Shown here piece after piece: positions 1 to 12,398 of a stretch of 58,350 nucleotides of DNA. A program made the position numbers and the translations under genes. The stretch is from Methylobacterium symbioticum (GTDB lineage: Bacteria > Pseudomonadota > Alphaproteobacteria > Rhizobiales > Beijerinckiaceae): positions 1 to 58,350 of the forward strand of contig NZ_CABFPH010000028.1 in NCBI RefSeq assembly GCF_902141845.1, given 5' to 3'. The first letter of the stretch is position 1. The number at the start of each line of letters is the position of its first letter. Below the pieces are notes generated by a model. It searched no databases, was not told the DNA's origin, and worked only from the letters and a program-made list of their open reading frames with translations.

Positions 1-758
1 GCGCCTGGCGCTGGCCGCTGCTGCGGCTCGACAGCCCGGCCGGCACGGCGATGCGTGCGGCGATGGGCCGGGCCGGCTGGTCGCTCGGCCCCGTCGCCAC
101 CTTCGCGCGGCCGGTGCTCGCGCGCCGCGCGAGCCTCGATGCCTTCCAGGCCGGGCATCCGAACCGGAGCCGGCTGAAGGACCTGCGGCGGCGCACGAAG
201 CGTCTGTCCGAGACCGGCCTCCTCCGGCTCGACAGCGCCACCGGGGGCGCGGCGCTGGCCGCCGCGGTGGAGAACTTCCTCGCCCTGGAGCGGGCGGGCT
301 GGAAGGGCGAGGCCGGCACCGCCATGGCCTGCCGCCCGCCCCATGCCGCCCTCGCCCGGGCGCTCTTCGCGGAGGGCGCCGGCCCCGTCACGGCCCGCGC
401 CGACAGCCTGACCCTCGACGGAAGGCCGATCGCCATCAGCCTCGCCCTGGTCGGATCGGGCACCGCGACGCTCCTGAAGACCGCCTACGACGAGGGGCTC
501 CGCGCCCAGGCGCCCGGCCTCGTGCTCGAAGCCGAGATCGTGCGCGCCTGCCACGAGACCCGCTTCGCCGACCGGCTCGATTCGGCGACGCTCGCCGGCT
601 CGGCCCTGGAGAGCCTCTATCCGGAGCGCGAGATCCTCGCCGAGGTCATCGCCGTCCCCCCCGGCGCCGACCGTCCCTCCCTGGAGAGGCGCATTCGCCT
701 CGCCCGGTTCGAGCAACGGGCGCGGGAGGCCGCCAAGACGGCGTTGCGGCGGCGTTGA
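1..758 (+). CDS. GNAT / BioF2-like (FemAB-type) acetyltransferase, C-terminal part
   Basis: The reading frame is open back to base 3 with no stop, so the gene starts upstream of the window; the first internal ATG (51) is probably not the start. What is visible, about 250 residues, matches the acyltransferase fold of the BioF2-like/CelD family: a conserved LERAGWKG segment near the middle, then a strand-rich half with TLLKTAYDE followed by AQAPGLVLEAE, the usual acyl-CoA-binding region of the second GNAT repeat. These proteins are often linked to exopolysaccharide or lipid modification; the substrate cannot be told here. It converges on ligA with about 20 bp between stops. Confidence 0.75.
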   Translation, partial: AWRWPLLRLDSPAGTAMRAAMGRAGWSLGPVATFARPVLARRASLDAFQAGHPNRSRLKDLRRRTKRLSETGLLRLDSATGGAALAAAVENFLALERAGWKGEAGTAMACRPPHAALARALFAEGAGPVTARADSLTLDGRPIAISLALVGSGTATLLKTAYDEGLRAQAPGLVLEAEIVRACHETRFADRLDSATLAGSALESLYPEREILAEVIAVPPGADRPSLERRIRLARFEQRAREAAKTALRRR

Positions 759-763
759 CGGTA

Positions 764-779
764 GAGGGCGCCCGCGCCC

Positions 780-781
<2 letters not shown>
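764..781. terminator. Hairpin between convergent genes
   Basis: A perfect 7-bp stem (GAGGGCG / CGCCCTC) with a 4-base loop lies between the stops of the acetyltransferase and ligA and just touches the ligA stop codon. There is no T-run, so termination in either direction is an inference from position. Confidence 0.4.
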
Positions 782-4275
<3,494 letters not shown>

Positions 4276-4293
4276 CGGAGGGATTTCGGCCCT

Positions 4294-4326
4294 GCCGCAA
4301 AAAGGAGCGCAGACTCCGCTTGCGGC
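4294..4326 (+). terminator. Stem-loop after phosphopantetheinyl transferase
   Basis: GCCGCAA pairs with TTGCGGC, enclosing a second stem GGAG/CTCC. It starts 18 bp after the transferase stop and ends 48 bp before tRNA-Pro, a suitable place for a terminator. There is no U-tract, so this is moderate evidence. Confidence 0.5.
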
Positions 4327-4374
4327 CCGGAAAAGGCACGGCTATAAGCCCGCTCGCCGGCAACGCCCGGCCTT

Positions 4375-4451
4375 CGGAGTGTAGCGCAGTCTGGTAGCGC
4401 ACCACGTTCGGGACGTGGGGGTCGCAGGTTCAAATCCTGCCACTCCGACCA
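4375..4451 (+). tRNA. tRNA-Pro(CGG)
   Basis: A 77-base cloverleaf with encoded CCA. Acceptor arms CGGAGTG and CACTCCG pair fully, the anticodon stem is CACGT/ACGTG with loop TTCGGGA (anticodon CGG), and the T arm contains GGTTCAAATCC. All standard elements are present. Confidence 0.97.
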
Positions 4452-4567
4452 AATTTCCCGAGATTTTTCCAAAATCGTATCGGCATTTCGCACGGCGAGA
4501 CGGGCTGCTTGATCCGCCTTGGCCTCCTGCGGGATGCGTGGGTGGTCGGGTGACGGATCGCAGCCGG

Positions 4568-5323
4568 TCATGACCCGTCGGCCGATCCAACGAGCTTGCC
4601 GGTTCTGTCGCGCAAGGCCTGGAGGCTGCGGTAGCCCACGGAGGCGGCGACCTGACGCGGGCCCTGGCCGTCGGCGGCAAGCGCGAGGGCCCGCACCACC
4701 CGAGCCCTGGCCCGCCACTGCCCGAAGCTGAGGCCGGTCTCGCGGCGGAACCCGCGCGTCAGCGTCCGGCGGCTCACGCCGCCCTCATCCGCCCAGGCGT
4801 CGAGATCGCGGGGGGAGGCCGGGTCGTCGATCAGTTCGAGGCAGATCCGCCTGAGGCGCGGATCGCTCGGCAGGGGCAGGGTCAGCCGGGTCTCCGGAGC
4901 CCGCCGGATCTCGTCGAGCACGAGGGCCGCCAGATGGCCGCCGCGCCCGGCGACGTCGTAGAGCACGGGCTCCCGCGTGAGCGCGGCGAGCGCGGCGGCG
5001 AGCAGGGCCGAGACCTCGATGACCCGGGCCCGGGCCGGAAAGCCGGCGACCGCGTCGGCGGCGAGATAGGCCGAGCACATCGCGACCTCGCCGTGCATCG
5101 CCACCGCATGCGGCAGGCGCGGTGGGATCCAGAGGGCGTGCCCCTCCGGCACGACCCAGGTGCCGTCCTCGGCGGTCGCCATCATCAGGCCGGCGGTGGC
5201 GTAGAGCAGCTGCGCGCGCGGATGGAAATGCCGGTCGGTGCTGCTCCCGGCCGCGAAGGATTTCGGCATCACCGCGACCGCCCGCGGCACATCCTGGTAA
5301 TCCTCGGCCCGGATCGAACGCAT
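4568..5323 (-). CDS. AraC-family transcriptional regulator with cupin sensor domain
   Basis: 251 residues from the ATG at 5323. An N-terminal cupin/AraC-binding domain (HFHPRAQLLYA..., then VPEGHALWIPP) is followed by an AraC DNA-binding domain (first helix-turn-helix near VSRRTLTRGFRRETGLSFGQW). It is divergent from the MFS transporter at 5414 with 90 bp between, so it likely controls that gene. Odd point: the second helix-turn-helix reads normally to VAASVGYRSL but then ends without the usual aromatic-rich FRR..G..P block. None of the three frames restores it, so the last recognition element is divergent or lost. Confidence 0.85.
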   Translation of the reverse strand: MRSIRAEDYQDVPRAVAVMPKSFAAGSSTDRHFHPRAQLLYATAGLMMATAEDGTWVVPEGHALWIPPRLPHAVAMHGEVAMCSAYLAADAVAGFPARARVIEVSALLAAALAALTREPVLYDVAGRGGHLAALVLDEIRRAPETRLTLPLPSDPRLRRICLELIDDPASPRDLDAWADEGGVSRRTLTRGFRRETGLSFGQWRARARVVRALALAADGQGPRQVAASVGYRSLQALRDRTGKLVGSADGS

Positions 5324-5343
5324 GCGGCCTCCCTGGCCCGATC

Positions 5344-5385
5344 CCGTACATCTTCGGCCCGACACCGTACAACGGGTCAGGTACA
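5344..5385. promoter_or_regulatory. Direct repeats between araC-like regulator and MFS gene
   Basis: CCGTACA occurs at 5344-5350 and 5365-5371, exactly 21 bp (two helical turns) apart, and the core GTACA recurs at 5381-5385. AraC-family proteins commonly bind direct repeats with this spacing, so these are the best candidates for the operator of the divergent pair. Binding itself is inferred. Confidence 0.45.
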
Positions 5386-5413
5386 GAGCGGGCATCTCCG
5401 CGAGGCCCGCCCG

Positions 5414-6610
5414 ATGGACGCCGATACCCTGTCCCGCCGCACCCTGCGCTTCGTCAACGTGGCGCACGCCCTCGACCATTTCGTGCTGCTCATCTACCCG
5501 ACCGCCGTCATCGCCATCGCCGCGCAGACGGGCCTGAGCTACGGCGAGCTGATCGGGCTTGCCACAGGCGCCTTCGTGGCCTTCGGGCTCTGCTCGCTGC
5601 CGATGGGCTGGCTCGCCGACCGGTTCGGGCGGCGGACCATGCTGGCGATCTTCTTCTTCGGCTACGGCCTGTCCTGCCTGGGCGTGGCGAGCGCCGCGAG
5701 CCCGACCGCCTTCGCGGTCTGGCTCTGCGTGCTGGGGCTCGCCTCGGCGATCTATCACCCGGTCGGCTCGACCATGCTGGTCACCCATGCGCGCCGCCTC
5801 GGCCATGATCTCGGCATCAACGGGGTCTGGGGCAATTTCGGCGCGGCCACCGCCTCCGGCGTCACGGCGCTGCTGGCGGCCGGGCTCGGCTGGCAAGCGG
5901 CCTTCGTCGTGCCCGGCCTGTTCTGCCTCGCCTGCGGCGCCGCCTTCCTGGCGCTCGTTCCCGGCGATGGCGAGGGGGCGCGCGGCAAGGCCGGAGGCGC
6001 GCCCGTCATCGCGGTCGCGCGCCCGCTCCCGCTCCTCGTCGTGTTCGCCTTCGCGATCGTCGCCGGCGGCATGACCTTCAACATCACGACCATCGCCCTG
6101 CCCAAGGTCGTGGACGAGCGCGTCGGAGACGGGCTGCCGCTCGTCCTGATCGGGTCGGTCGCGACCTTCGTCTTCGTGTTCGGCGCCCTGACCCAGCTGC
6201 TGATGGGGCGGTTGATCGACCGCTACAGCCTGCCGACGCTCTTCCTCGGCCTCGCGATCCTGCAGCCGCTGGGGCTCGGCCTCGCGGCGGTGAGCACGGG
6301 CCTGCCCCTCCTCCTCGGCCTCGTCCTGACGATGGCGGCGCTCTACGGCCAAGTGGTCATCAACGATGCGATGGTCGCCCGCTACGTGCCGCCGGCCTTC
6401 CGGGCGCGGGCCTACAGCGTGCGCTACTTCCTTGGCTTCACGGTGAGCGGCTTCGTCGTGCCCCTGATCGCCGTGCTGCACGAGCGCGGCGGCTTCGGGC
6501 TCGTGCTCGGGATCGCGGCCGCCTTCGGCGCCGTCATCTTCGCCGCGGCCCTCGGCTTCTTCGGGCTGACGCGGCGGGACGCCGCGCGCCAGCTCGCTCC
6601 CGCGGAATAG
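5414..6610 (+). CDS. MFS transporter
   Basis: 398 residues with about 12 hydrophobic segments in two halves of six. The MFS motif A is present between TM2 and TM3 (GWLADRFGRRTM), and NHAFDH-like sequence appears as NVAHALDHFV in the first helix, a form common in fosmidomycin-resistance-like and related permeases. Start at ATG 5414; an in-frame region extends upstream through the divergent regulator but is not protein-like. Substrate unknown. The divergent AraC regulator suggests an inducible importer or exporter. Confidence 0.88.
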   Translation: MDADTLSRRTLRFVNVAHALDHFVLLIYPTAVIAIAAQTGLSYGELIGLATGAFVAFGLCSLPMGWLADRFGRRTMLAIFFFGYGLSCLGVASAASPTAFAVWLCVLGLASAIYHPVGSTMLVTHARRLGHDLGINGVWGNFGAATASGVTALLAAGLGWQAAFVVPGLFCLACGAAFLALVPGDGEGARGKAGGAPVIAVARPLPLLVVFAFAIVAGGMTFNITTIALPKVVDERVGDGLPLVLIGSVATFVFVFGALTQLLMGRLIDRYSLPTLFLGLAILQPLGLGLAAVSTGLPLLLGLVLTMAALYGQVVINDAMVARYVPPAFRARAYSVRYFLGFTVSGFVVPLIAVLHERGGFGLVLGIAAAFGAVIFAAALGFFGLTRRDAARQLAPAE

Positions 6611-6774
6611 CCGCCGCAGGCTCCGCCTCGGCCCGCCCGCGCTCGCACGGCTGTTGACGCTGACCTGCGGGCAGCCATACAGAAGGCCACCGGTCGGGAG
6701 GGTGGCGAAACGGTCGCACGGGGCAGGCTCCGCACCCTCGGAGACCCCGATTGCCCCAATCTCCAGAACGCCTT

Positions 6775-6864
6775 GGAAGGGTGGCCGAGTGGTTTAAGGC
6801 AGCGGTCTTGAAAACCGCCGTGGGGGCAACTCCACCGTGGGTTCGAATCCCACCCCTTCCGCCA
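6775..6864 (+). tRNA. tRNA-Ser(TGA)
   Basis: A 90-base class II tRNA with long variable arm and encoded CCA. The acceptor GGAAGGG pairs with CCCTTCC, the anticodon stem GCGGT/ACCGC encloses a loop with anticodon TGA, and the T arm has GGTTCGAATCC. Confidence 0.97.
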
Positions 6865-7731
6865 ATTTGTCTCGGTAATCCACTGTAGACGCAATGTTTT
6901 CTTGGGAAACATGTGTCTTGGCCCTAACATAGGCCCCCACACGATCTCTGGATCTGAATGGACTTCCGCGGACGAACAAGGGGCAGTTACGCTGGGTCGC
7001 TTCCGTCCGACCTGTGCCCGGTGAGCTCGGGACGTGTCGGGCCAATCCAATGCATAAGGTAAAGCTGAGGCGGACGCACGGGTTCACTGCCAACCTACGC
7101 CTGGTGATCTTGTGATCGATGTGATCGCCTCTCGCGGCAGCGATCTTGACCGGAGCGGAGAGCGCGGTCGAGATTGAGCCGAGCTGCTCGTCTGTCTGGC
7201 CGGGGCCTTGCCGCTTGCGCGCCCGCGGTTGTGCACCCTTCAGAAAGGGACCCATTTTTTTGTTCGGCAATAGGGGGCGGTCTTGCGCGAGGGGCGCACG
7301 CTCGCGATCGCCAAAAGGCCTATTTCCGCTGGCCAGACCGGAGTCGTTTGGATGAGTGAGTGCCTCGCTGAAGCGCCTACTCATGACCCCAGATGGTCCC
7401 TTGGAAGGTCCGCTTCTGGGCAGTCTGAGCCGATCGGGTGGACTTGAACGACTGACGGTGGCCGAAACCGGAATGGCCGCTTCGTAACAGGTTGGCCGGA
7501 AAAGCGGACGGCCTCCTACCGACCCGAAGCGGACCATCGTACCGTCCGCTTCCGGGAACTCCGCATAGCAACTCCAATCGACGGATGTGAACGGATCGAA
7601 ATAACCGCTATCGGGCGGGAAAGCCGTAAGGGTGCCTGATGCCTTGACGACTTTCTGACGGTGCAGCAACAGAAAGCGTAGCAAGATCAAAACCTCTCCG
7701 TTTTGAACGGGCAGGCGATAGCGGCAGCGAC
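6865..7731. other. Gene-free region with dispersed repeat copy
   Basis: No frame in this 867-bp stretch looks like a protein. It contains words of the dispersed repeat family (GGTCCGCTTCTGGG near 7408, and a 68-bp unit at 7459-7526 shared with 49500-49567). It directly follows tRNA-Ser, but no integrase or second tRNA 3' end is seen, so an island attached to the tRNA is not supported. Confidence 0.6.
7459..7526 (+). repeat. Dispersed intergenic repeat, unit R1 copy 1
   Basis: Bases 7459-7484 and 7502-7526 are identical to 49500-49525 and 49543-49567. The 17 bases between the blocks differ in sequence but have the same length, so both copies are 68 bp. Each contains GGCCGCTTCG and AAGCGGACGG, an imperfect inverted pair. 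Confidence 0.85.
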
Positions 7732-10593
7732 ATGGATACGCGAGAGGGCACAGCCGTCCGCTATATTTTTGGTGACTTCGTCTTGATCCCCTCCGAGCAG
7801 CGGCTGTGGCGAGCCGGAAAGGTCGTACGGCTCGGAGGACGACCGATGGAGATCCTGAACGCGCTCGTCGAACGTGCAGGACAAGTCGTCAGCAAGGAGG
7901 ACCTCACCAAGCGCGCATGGCCGCGGACGACGGTCGACGAATCCAATCTGAAGGTCAACATCGCGGCGATCCGGCGCGCACTCGAAGGGCCGGAGCCGGA
8001 GACGCGCTTCATCGCGACGGTGAGTGGACAGGGGTACCGCTTCGTCGCGCCCGTCGACGTCACATCCTGGCCGATCCCGGCGGCAGCCCGGCGCCATAAC
8101 CTTCCGAGATCCACGGATCTGCTCGGCCGAACAGAGGATCTCGCGGAAATCTCGGCGAAGGTGCTGCAGCGACCGCTGGTCACGATCACGGGTCCGGGCG
8201 GCGTCGGCAAGACCAGCCTGGCCGTGGCTTTGGGACACGACGTCGTCGGACAGTTCCGGGACGGAGTCTGGATGGTCGACCTGTGCGTCCTCGATAGCGA
8301 CCGCTACCTCGCGAGCGCGGTCGCGCAGGAGATGGGGATCGCCATCCATGCGGACGATCCTCAGGCCGCACTCACGGCGGCCCTGGTGGACCGGCAGTGC
8401 CTGCTCATCCTCGATTGCTGCGAGAACTCCCTCGATCAGGCGGCCCGGCTGACCACCCTGCTCGCGACCGCCGCTCCCGGAACCCACGTACTGACCACGA
8501 GCCGCGAGCCCCTTCGGACGGCGCACGAGGTCGTGCATCACCTCCGGCCCTTAGCAAGTCCGACACTGCACGGGGCGCTGACCGCGAGCGACGCTCTGAC
8601 TTCTCCGGCCGTCGCGTTGTTCGTGGCGCGCGCCTCGGCCGCCGCTCCGGGCTTCGGCCTCCGGGACGAGGACGCGCCAACCGTCGTCGAGATCTGTCGC
8701 CGCCTCGACGGGCTGCCGCTGGCCCTGGAACTCGCCGCGACCCGGGTCGGGGCCTTCGGACTTCGCGGCCTCCTTCGCCTGCTGAAGGAGCGCCTGGCCC
8801 TTTTGGACGACGGCCGACGGGCGGGTCATCCCCGCCATCGAGGCCTGACCGCGACGCTGGGCTGGAGCCACGGACTGCTGTCGACGGAGGAGCAGGCTCT
8901 GTTTCGACGGCTTTCCGTCTTTCACGGGGTCTTCCCGCTCGACGCGGCGCTCGCGGTCGGCCGACTGCCGGGCGAGGCCGAGGGCGGGTGCATCGGCCAT
9001 CTGGCCGATCTCGTCGCCAAGTCGCTGGTCGTCGCGCACCCCGGGTCGTCGCCGCGATACGGGCTTCTCGACACGACGCGGGACTACGGATTGCAGCGGC
9101 TCGCTGAGAGCGGCGAGGGCAATGCGGTCCGTCGGCGGCACGCGGAACTCTGCCTTGCGCAATGTCGCGCCGTTTCAGGCCGCAGGAGTGCGCAGCCGGG
9201 CTCCGACCGCCCCGAGGATCCGATTGCGCTCGTCCACAACGTCCGCGCCGCTCTCGACTGGTGCCTGACCGATGGGCGCGATCCCGCCCTCGGTCGAGCG
9301 CTGGCAGCCGAGGCACTCGTGGTGTGGGACACGCTCGCGCTGCTCCAAGAGCGGATCGAGACGAGCGAGCGGGCGCTCGCGTCGGTTGTACCCTCCCATG
9401 GTCCGGAGGACCGGGACGAGATCACGCTGCGGGCGTCGCTCGCCGCCGCCCTGCTGCAGGTCGAGGGCCCGACCCCGCGGATCGCGGAGCTGTGGCGCGG
9501 CGCGCTCGACCGCGCCGAGCGACTGTCCGACCTCGACGGTCAGCTGCGGGCGCTGTGGGGCCTGTGCGACTTCCAGACCTGGATCGGCGATCACCGTGCC
9601 TCGTTCGCCCTGACGGAGCGCATCAGGACGCTAGCGGCCGCCGGCGGGGACCGCGCGGCCGGCGCGGCCGTCGACCGGCCCGCCGCCACCTCGCTCCGCT
9701 ATCTCGGCCGTCTCGACGAGGCCCGCGAGGCGGCGGAGCGCCTGCTGGCCCGTGCGGCGCGCCGGGACGCCCCCGGTCGACGCCTGGAGGATCACGGCCT
9801 GGTCGCGGCGCGCGGCACGCTCGCGAACGTCCTGTGGCTCCAGGGCCGGCCGGCTCACGCCTTCGTAGAGGTGCGGCGCGCCCTCGCCGAGGCCGAGGCC
9901 GGCGGCCAGGCCTTCGCCCTCACGAATGCCCTGGCGCACACGGTGATCCCGATCGCGCTCCATGGCGGCGATCTCGACGAGGCCGAGCGCGGCCTCGCCC
10001 GGCTCGGCGACCACGTCGCGCGGCACGCCATGCGGATCTGGCGGGTCATCGCCGACGGCCTCGAAGCGATCATGAGCCTCCGCCGGGGCGATGCAGGCGG
10101 GCTGCACCGCCTCGAGGATGCCCTGGTCGAGATGGGGGAGATCGGCTTCCGGATGCGGCGCCCGGCCTATTTAGGCTCGCTGGCGTCGGGCCTCGCAGCG
10201 CATGGCCGCCTTCCGGACGCGCTAGCCCGCATCGACGCCGCGCTCGCCGCCTCCGAGCGCGGCGGCGAACTCTGGTGCCGGCCGGAACTGCTGCGCATCA
10301 AGGGCGAGATCCTTCTCGCCTCGGCCGGCGACGCGGGCATGCCGGACGCGGCGCGGCACTTCCGCCAGGCGGTCGATCTGGCCGGCCGCCAGGGAGCCGC
10401 GACGTGGCACCTGCGGGCCGCGACGAGCCTCGCCGTGCTGGATGACCGGTATGGCGGCCGGGCCGATCTCGCCGCCATCCTAGGCGGCTTCGACGAAGCG
10501 CTCGACACGCCCGATCTCAGGGCCGCGCGGGCGCGTCTCGCCGGCAAGGCGAGACCCGGCAGCGAAGCGCGCCATCCAGTCTCCCTGGCCTGA
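7732..10593 (+). CDS. OmpR-type winged-helix regulator fused to STAND-like ATPase and helical repeats
   Basis: 953 residues. Residues about 10-105 form an OmpR/PhoB-type winged helix (LGGRPMEILNALVERAG ... SNLKVNIAAIRRAL ... GQGYRFVAPV) with no receiver domain. An NTPase follows with Walker A GPGGVGKT (154-161), Walker B LLILDCCEN (224-232) and a TTSREPL sensor. The second half is alanine/leucine-rich with helical-repeat (TPR-like) character. This layout belongs to large one-component, signal-binding ATPase regulators. It converges on the flavin oxidoreductase at 10606 with only 12 bp between, and its target genes are unknown. The ATG at 7732 lacks a strong ribosome binding site. Confidence 0.9.
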   Translation: MDTREGTAVRYIFGDFVLIPSEQRLWRAGKVVRLGGRPMEILNALVERAGQVVSKEDLTKRAWPRTTVDESNLKVNIAAIRRALEGPEPETRFIATVSGQGYRFVAPVDVTSWPIPAAARRHNLPRSTDLLGRTEDLAEISAKVLQRPLVTITGPGGVGKTSLAVALGHDVVGQFRDGVWMVDLCVLDSDRYLASAVAQEMGIAIHADDPQAALTAALVDRQCLLILDCCENSLDQAARLTTLLATAAPGTHVLTTSREPLRTAHEVVHHLRPLASPTLHGALTASDALTSPAVALFVARASAAAPGFGLRDEDAPTVVEICRRLDGLPLALELAATRVGAFGLRGLLRLLKERLALLDDGRRAGHPRHRGLTATLGWSHGLLSTEEQALFRRLSVFHGVFPLDAALAVGRLPGEAEGGCIGHLADLVAKSLVVAHPGSSPRYGLLDTTRDYGLQRLAESGEGNAVRRRHAELCLAQCRAVSGRRSAQPGSDRPEDPIALVHNVRAALDWCLTDGRDPALGRALAAEALVVWDTLALLQERIETSERALASVVPSHGPEDRDEITLRASLAAALLQVEGPTPRIAELWRGALDRAERLSDLDGQLRALWGLCDFQTWIGDHRASFALTERIRTLAAAGGDRAAGAAVDRPAATSLRYLGRLDEAREAAERLLARAARRDAPGRRLEDHGLVAARGTLANVLWLQGRPAHAFVEVRRALAEAEAGGQAFALTNALAHTVIPIALHGGDLDEAERGLARLGDHVARHAMRIWRVIADGLEAIMSLRRGDAGGLHRLEDALVEMGEIGFRMRRPAYLGSLASGLAAHGRLPDALARIDAALAASERGGELWCRPELLRIKGEILLASAGDAGMPDAARHFRQAVDLAGRQGAATWHLRAATSLAVLDDRYGGRADLAAILGGFDEALDTPDLRAARARLAGKARPGSEARHPVSLA

Positions 10594-10605
10594 CGTTGCC
10601 CTCGA

Positions 10606-11718
10606 TCAAGCGATAGCCGCGTGGTCCAAGGGCGGATAGTCAGTATAGCCCTCCGCTCCGCCGCCATAGAACGTCGCCGGGTCGGCCTCCGCGAGAGGGG
10701 CCTTGCGGCGCAGCCGCTCGACCAGGTCCGGATTGCCGATGAAGGGACGGCCGAAGGCGATCATGTCGGCGTAGCCGGACTCTACCGCCTCGCTCGCGAG
10801 TTGCCGGTCGTAGCCGTTATTGGCGATGTAGGCCCCGCCGAACGCGGCATGCAGCGCCTTGTAGTCGAACGAGGACGACCCGTTGGGCCCGCGCGTCTGA
10901 CCCTCGACGCAGTGGAGATAAGCGAGCCCGAGTTCTCCCAGCCGCCGGGCGAGATGGCCGTAGGTCGCCTGCGGGTCACTGTCGAGCGGGGTGTCGCCGA
11001 CGGCCCGCGTCATCGGCGAGAGCCGCAGGCCGACGCGGTCGGCGCCCCAGATCTCCGCCACCGCCGTGACGACCTCGATGGGGAGCCGCGTGCGGTTCTC
11101 GATCGAGCCGCCGTAGCGGTCCGTCCTCCGATTCGTGCTGTCGCGGATGAACTGATCGAGCAGGTAGCAGTTCGCGGAATGCACCTCGACCCCGTCGAAG
11201 CCCGCCTGCTTCGCCAGGGACGCGGCGCGCCTGTAGTCGTCGATCACGCCGGGGATCTCGTCGGTCCGCAGCGCGCGCGGCATGGAGGGGGGTGCCTGCG
11301 TGCGGCTCTCAAGGAAGACAAGCTCACCGGCCTGGATCGCCGAGGCCGAGACGGGCGCCTCGCCGTTCTCCTGAAGGCTGACATGCGACATGCGCCCGAC
11401 ATGCCAGAGCTGGCAGACGATCCGCCCGCCTGCCTCGTGCACGGCCGAGGTCACGGGCTTCCAGGCCTCGACCTGCGCCTCCGTGTAGATGCCCGGCGTA
11501 AAGGCGTAGCCCCGGCCTTGCCGGGAGACGTTGGTCGCCTCGGTGATGATGAGGCCGGCCGAGGCACGCTGCCGATAATACGCGACGGCGAGGTGCGAAT
11601 GGACGCCCTCCATGTCCGCGCGCGAGCGCGTCAACGGTGCCATCGCGACTCGGTTGGCGACGTCGATGGCTCCGATCTTCGTCGGAGAAAACAGCTCACG
11701 ATCGGCAGTCGTCGTCAT
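10606..11718 (-). CDS. Old Yellow Enzyme family NADH:flavin oxidoreductase
   Basis: FMN-dependent ene-reductase of the OYE/NemA class (370 residues), a TIM barrel acting in the cytoplasm on electrophiles such as enones, nitro-compounds or nitrate esters. Signs: N-terminal LFSPTKIG...NRVAMAPLTRSRA, CQLWHVGR, HSANCYLLDQF and RTDRYGGSIENR, then a GRPFIGNPDL phosphate-binding end. The ATG at 11718 has GAGGAGA about ten bases upstream. It is the last gene of a same-strand run that includes a VOC protein and paoABC, fitting a role in handling reactive carbonyls (inference). Confidence 0.92.
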   Translation of the reverse strand: MTTTADRELFSPTKIGAIDVANRVAMAPLTRSRADMEGVHSHLAVAYYRQRASAGLIITEATNVSRQGRGYAFTPGIYTEAQVEAWKPVTSAVHEAGGRIVCQLWHVGRMSHVSLQENGEAPVSASAIQAGELVFLESRTQAPPSMPRALRTDEIPGVIDDYRRAASLAKQAGFDGVEVHSANCYLLDQFIRDSTNRRTDRYGGSIENRTRLPIEVVTAVAEIWGADRVGLRLSPMTRAVGDTPLDSDPQATYGHLARRLGELGLAYLHCVEGQTRGPNGSSSFDYKALHAAFGGAYIANNGYDRQLASEAVESGYADMIAFGRPFIGNPDLVERLRRKAPLAEADPATFYGGGAEGYTDYPPLDHAAIA

Positions 11719-11859
11719 GCGCGGGATCTCTCCTCGTGTCACAGATATTTCGGCTTGTCGAACCTTGTTGACGCGCTCTTCGTCACTCCGGGCTCCGCTT
11801 TCGCGCGTCCGGCATGGCATGCAGGACGTCGCCTCCGCGGAACCTAGTAGGACAGGCTC

Positions 11860-12375
11860 TCACTCGGCCCGGGCGGCCGTGTCGCGCCGGTTGGCGTACA
11901 TCAGCTCCGTCGAATGGGAGTAGATCTCGATCAGGTTGCCCCACGGATCCTCGCAGTAGACGGCCTTGAACGGCTCTCCCTCGAACAAGGTCCAGACCTT
12001 CGAGCGCTGCTTGCCGCCCATCTCGGCGATCCGCCGCGCCAGGCCGTCGACGTCCGGGTCGACCAAGCAGAAGTGGAAGACGCCGGTCCTCCAGTAGCAA
12101 AAGTTGTCGTCCGCGGCTTCCGACTTCGGCGTGACGAACTCGAAGAGTTCGATCCCGACTCCGTTCGCGGTGGCGAGGTGGGACACGTATCCTTCCTCGA
12201 ACCGATCACCGAAGATCCCCTTGAACACCTCGCCGATATGCGAGCCGTCGTGCCGGATATGGAGCGGCCCGATGATGTGACGGCAGCCGAATGCCTTGGT
12301 GTACCACTCGGTCGCTGCCTTGATGTCGGTGACGGTTAGGCCGACATGCGTCACCGGAACGGGATGATAAGACAT
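11860..12375 (-). CDS. VOC (glyoxalase/dioxygenase superfamily) protein, cytosolic
   Basis: 171 residues, a single pair of betaalphabetabetabeta units. The HVGLTV start, the IELFEF and FHFCLV strands, and the DPWGNLIEIY end supply the usual His, Glu, His, Glu metal ligands, so it is likely an active metal-dependent lyase or dioxygenase. No signal peptide. It lies 23 bp after paoC and probably shares its transcript. Substrate not determinable; glyoxalase I-like lyase activity is one possibility. Confidence 0.85.
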   Translation of the reverse strand: MSYHPVPVTHVGLTVTDIKAATEWYTKAFGCRHIIGPLHIRHDGSHIGEVFKGIFGDRFEEGYVSHLATANGVGIELFEFVTPKSEAADDNFCYWRTGVFHFCLVDPDVDGLARRIAEMGGKQRSKVWTLFEGEPFKAVYCEDPWGNLIEIYSHSTELMYANRRDTAARAE

Positions 12376-12398
12376 CGCTCTTCTCCGCAGGTGAGGAA

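Noticed and set aside
5324..6481. Long in-frame extension of the AraC gene through the MFS gene
   Set aside because: Low-complexity antisense of the transporter; the cupin domain begins at the ATG at 5323.
6794..7690. 298-codon frame on the minus strand after tRNA-Ser
   Set aside because: Runs through the tRNA and a repeat copy, shows no domain and has irregular composition.
6775..7731. Island inserted at tRNA-Ser
   Set aside because: The tRNA is intact, but no second copy of its 3' end and no integrase nearby.
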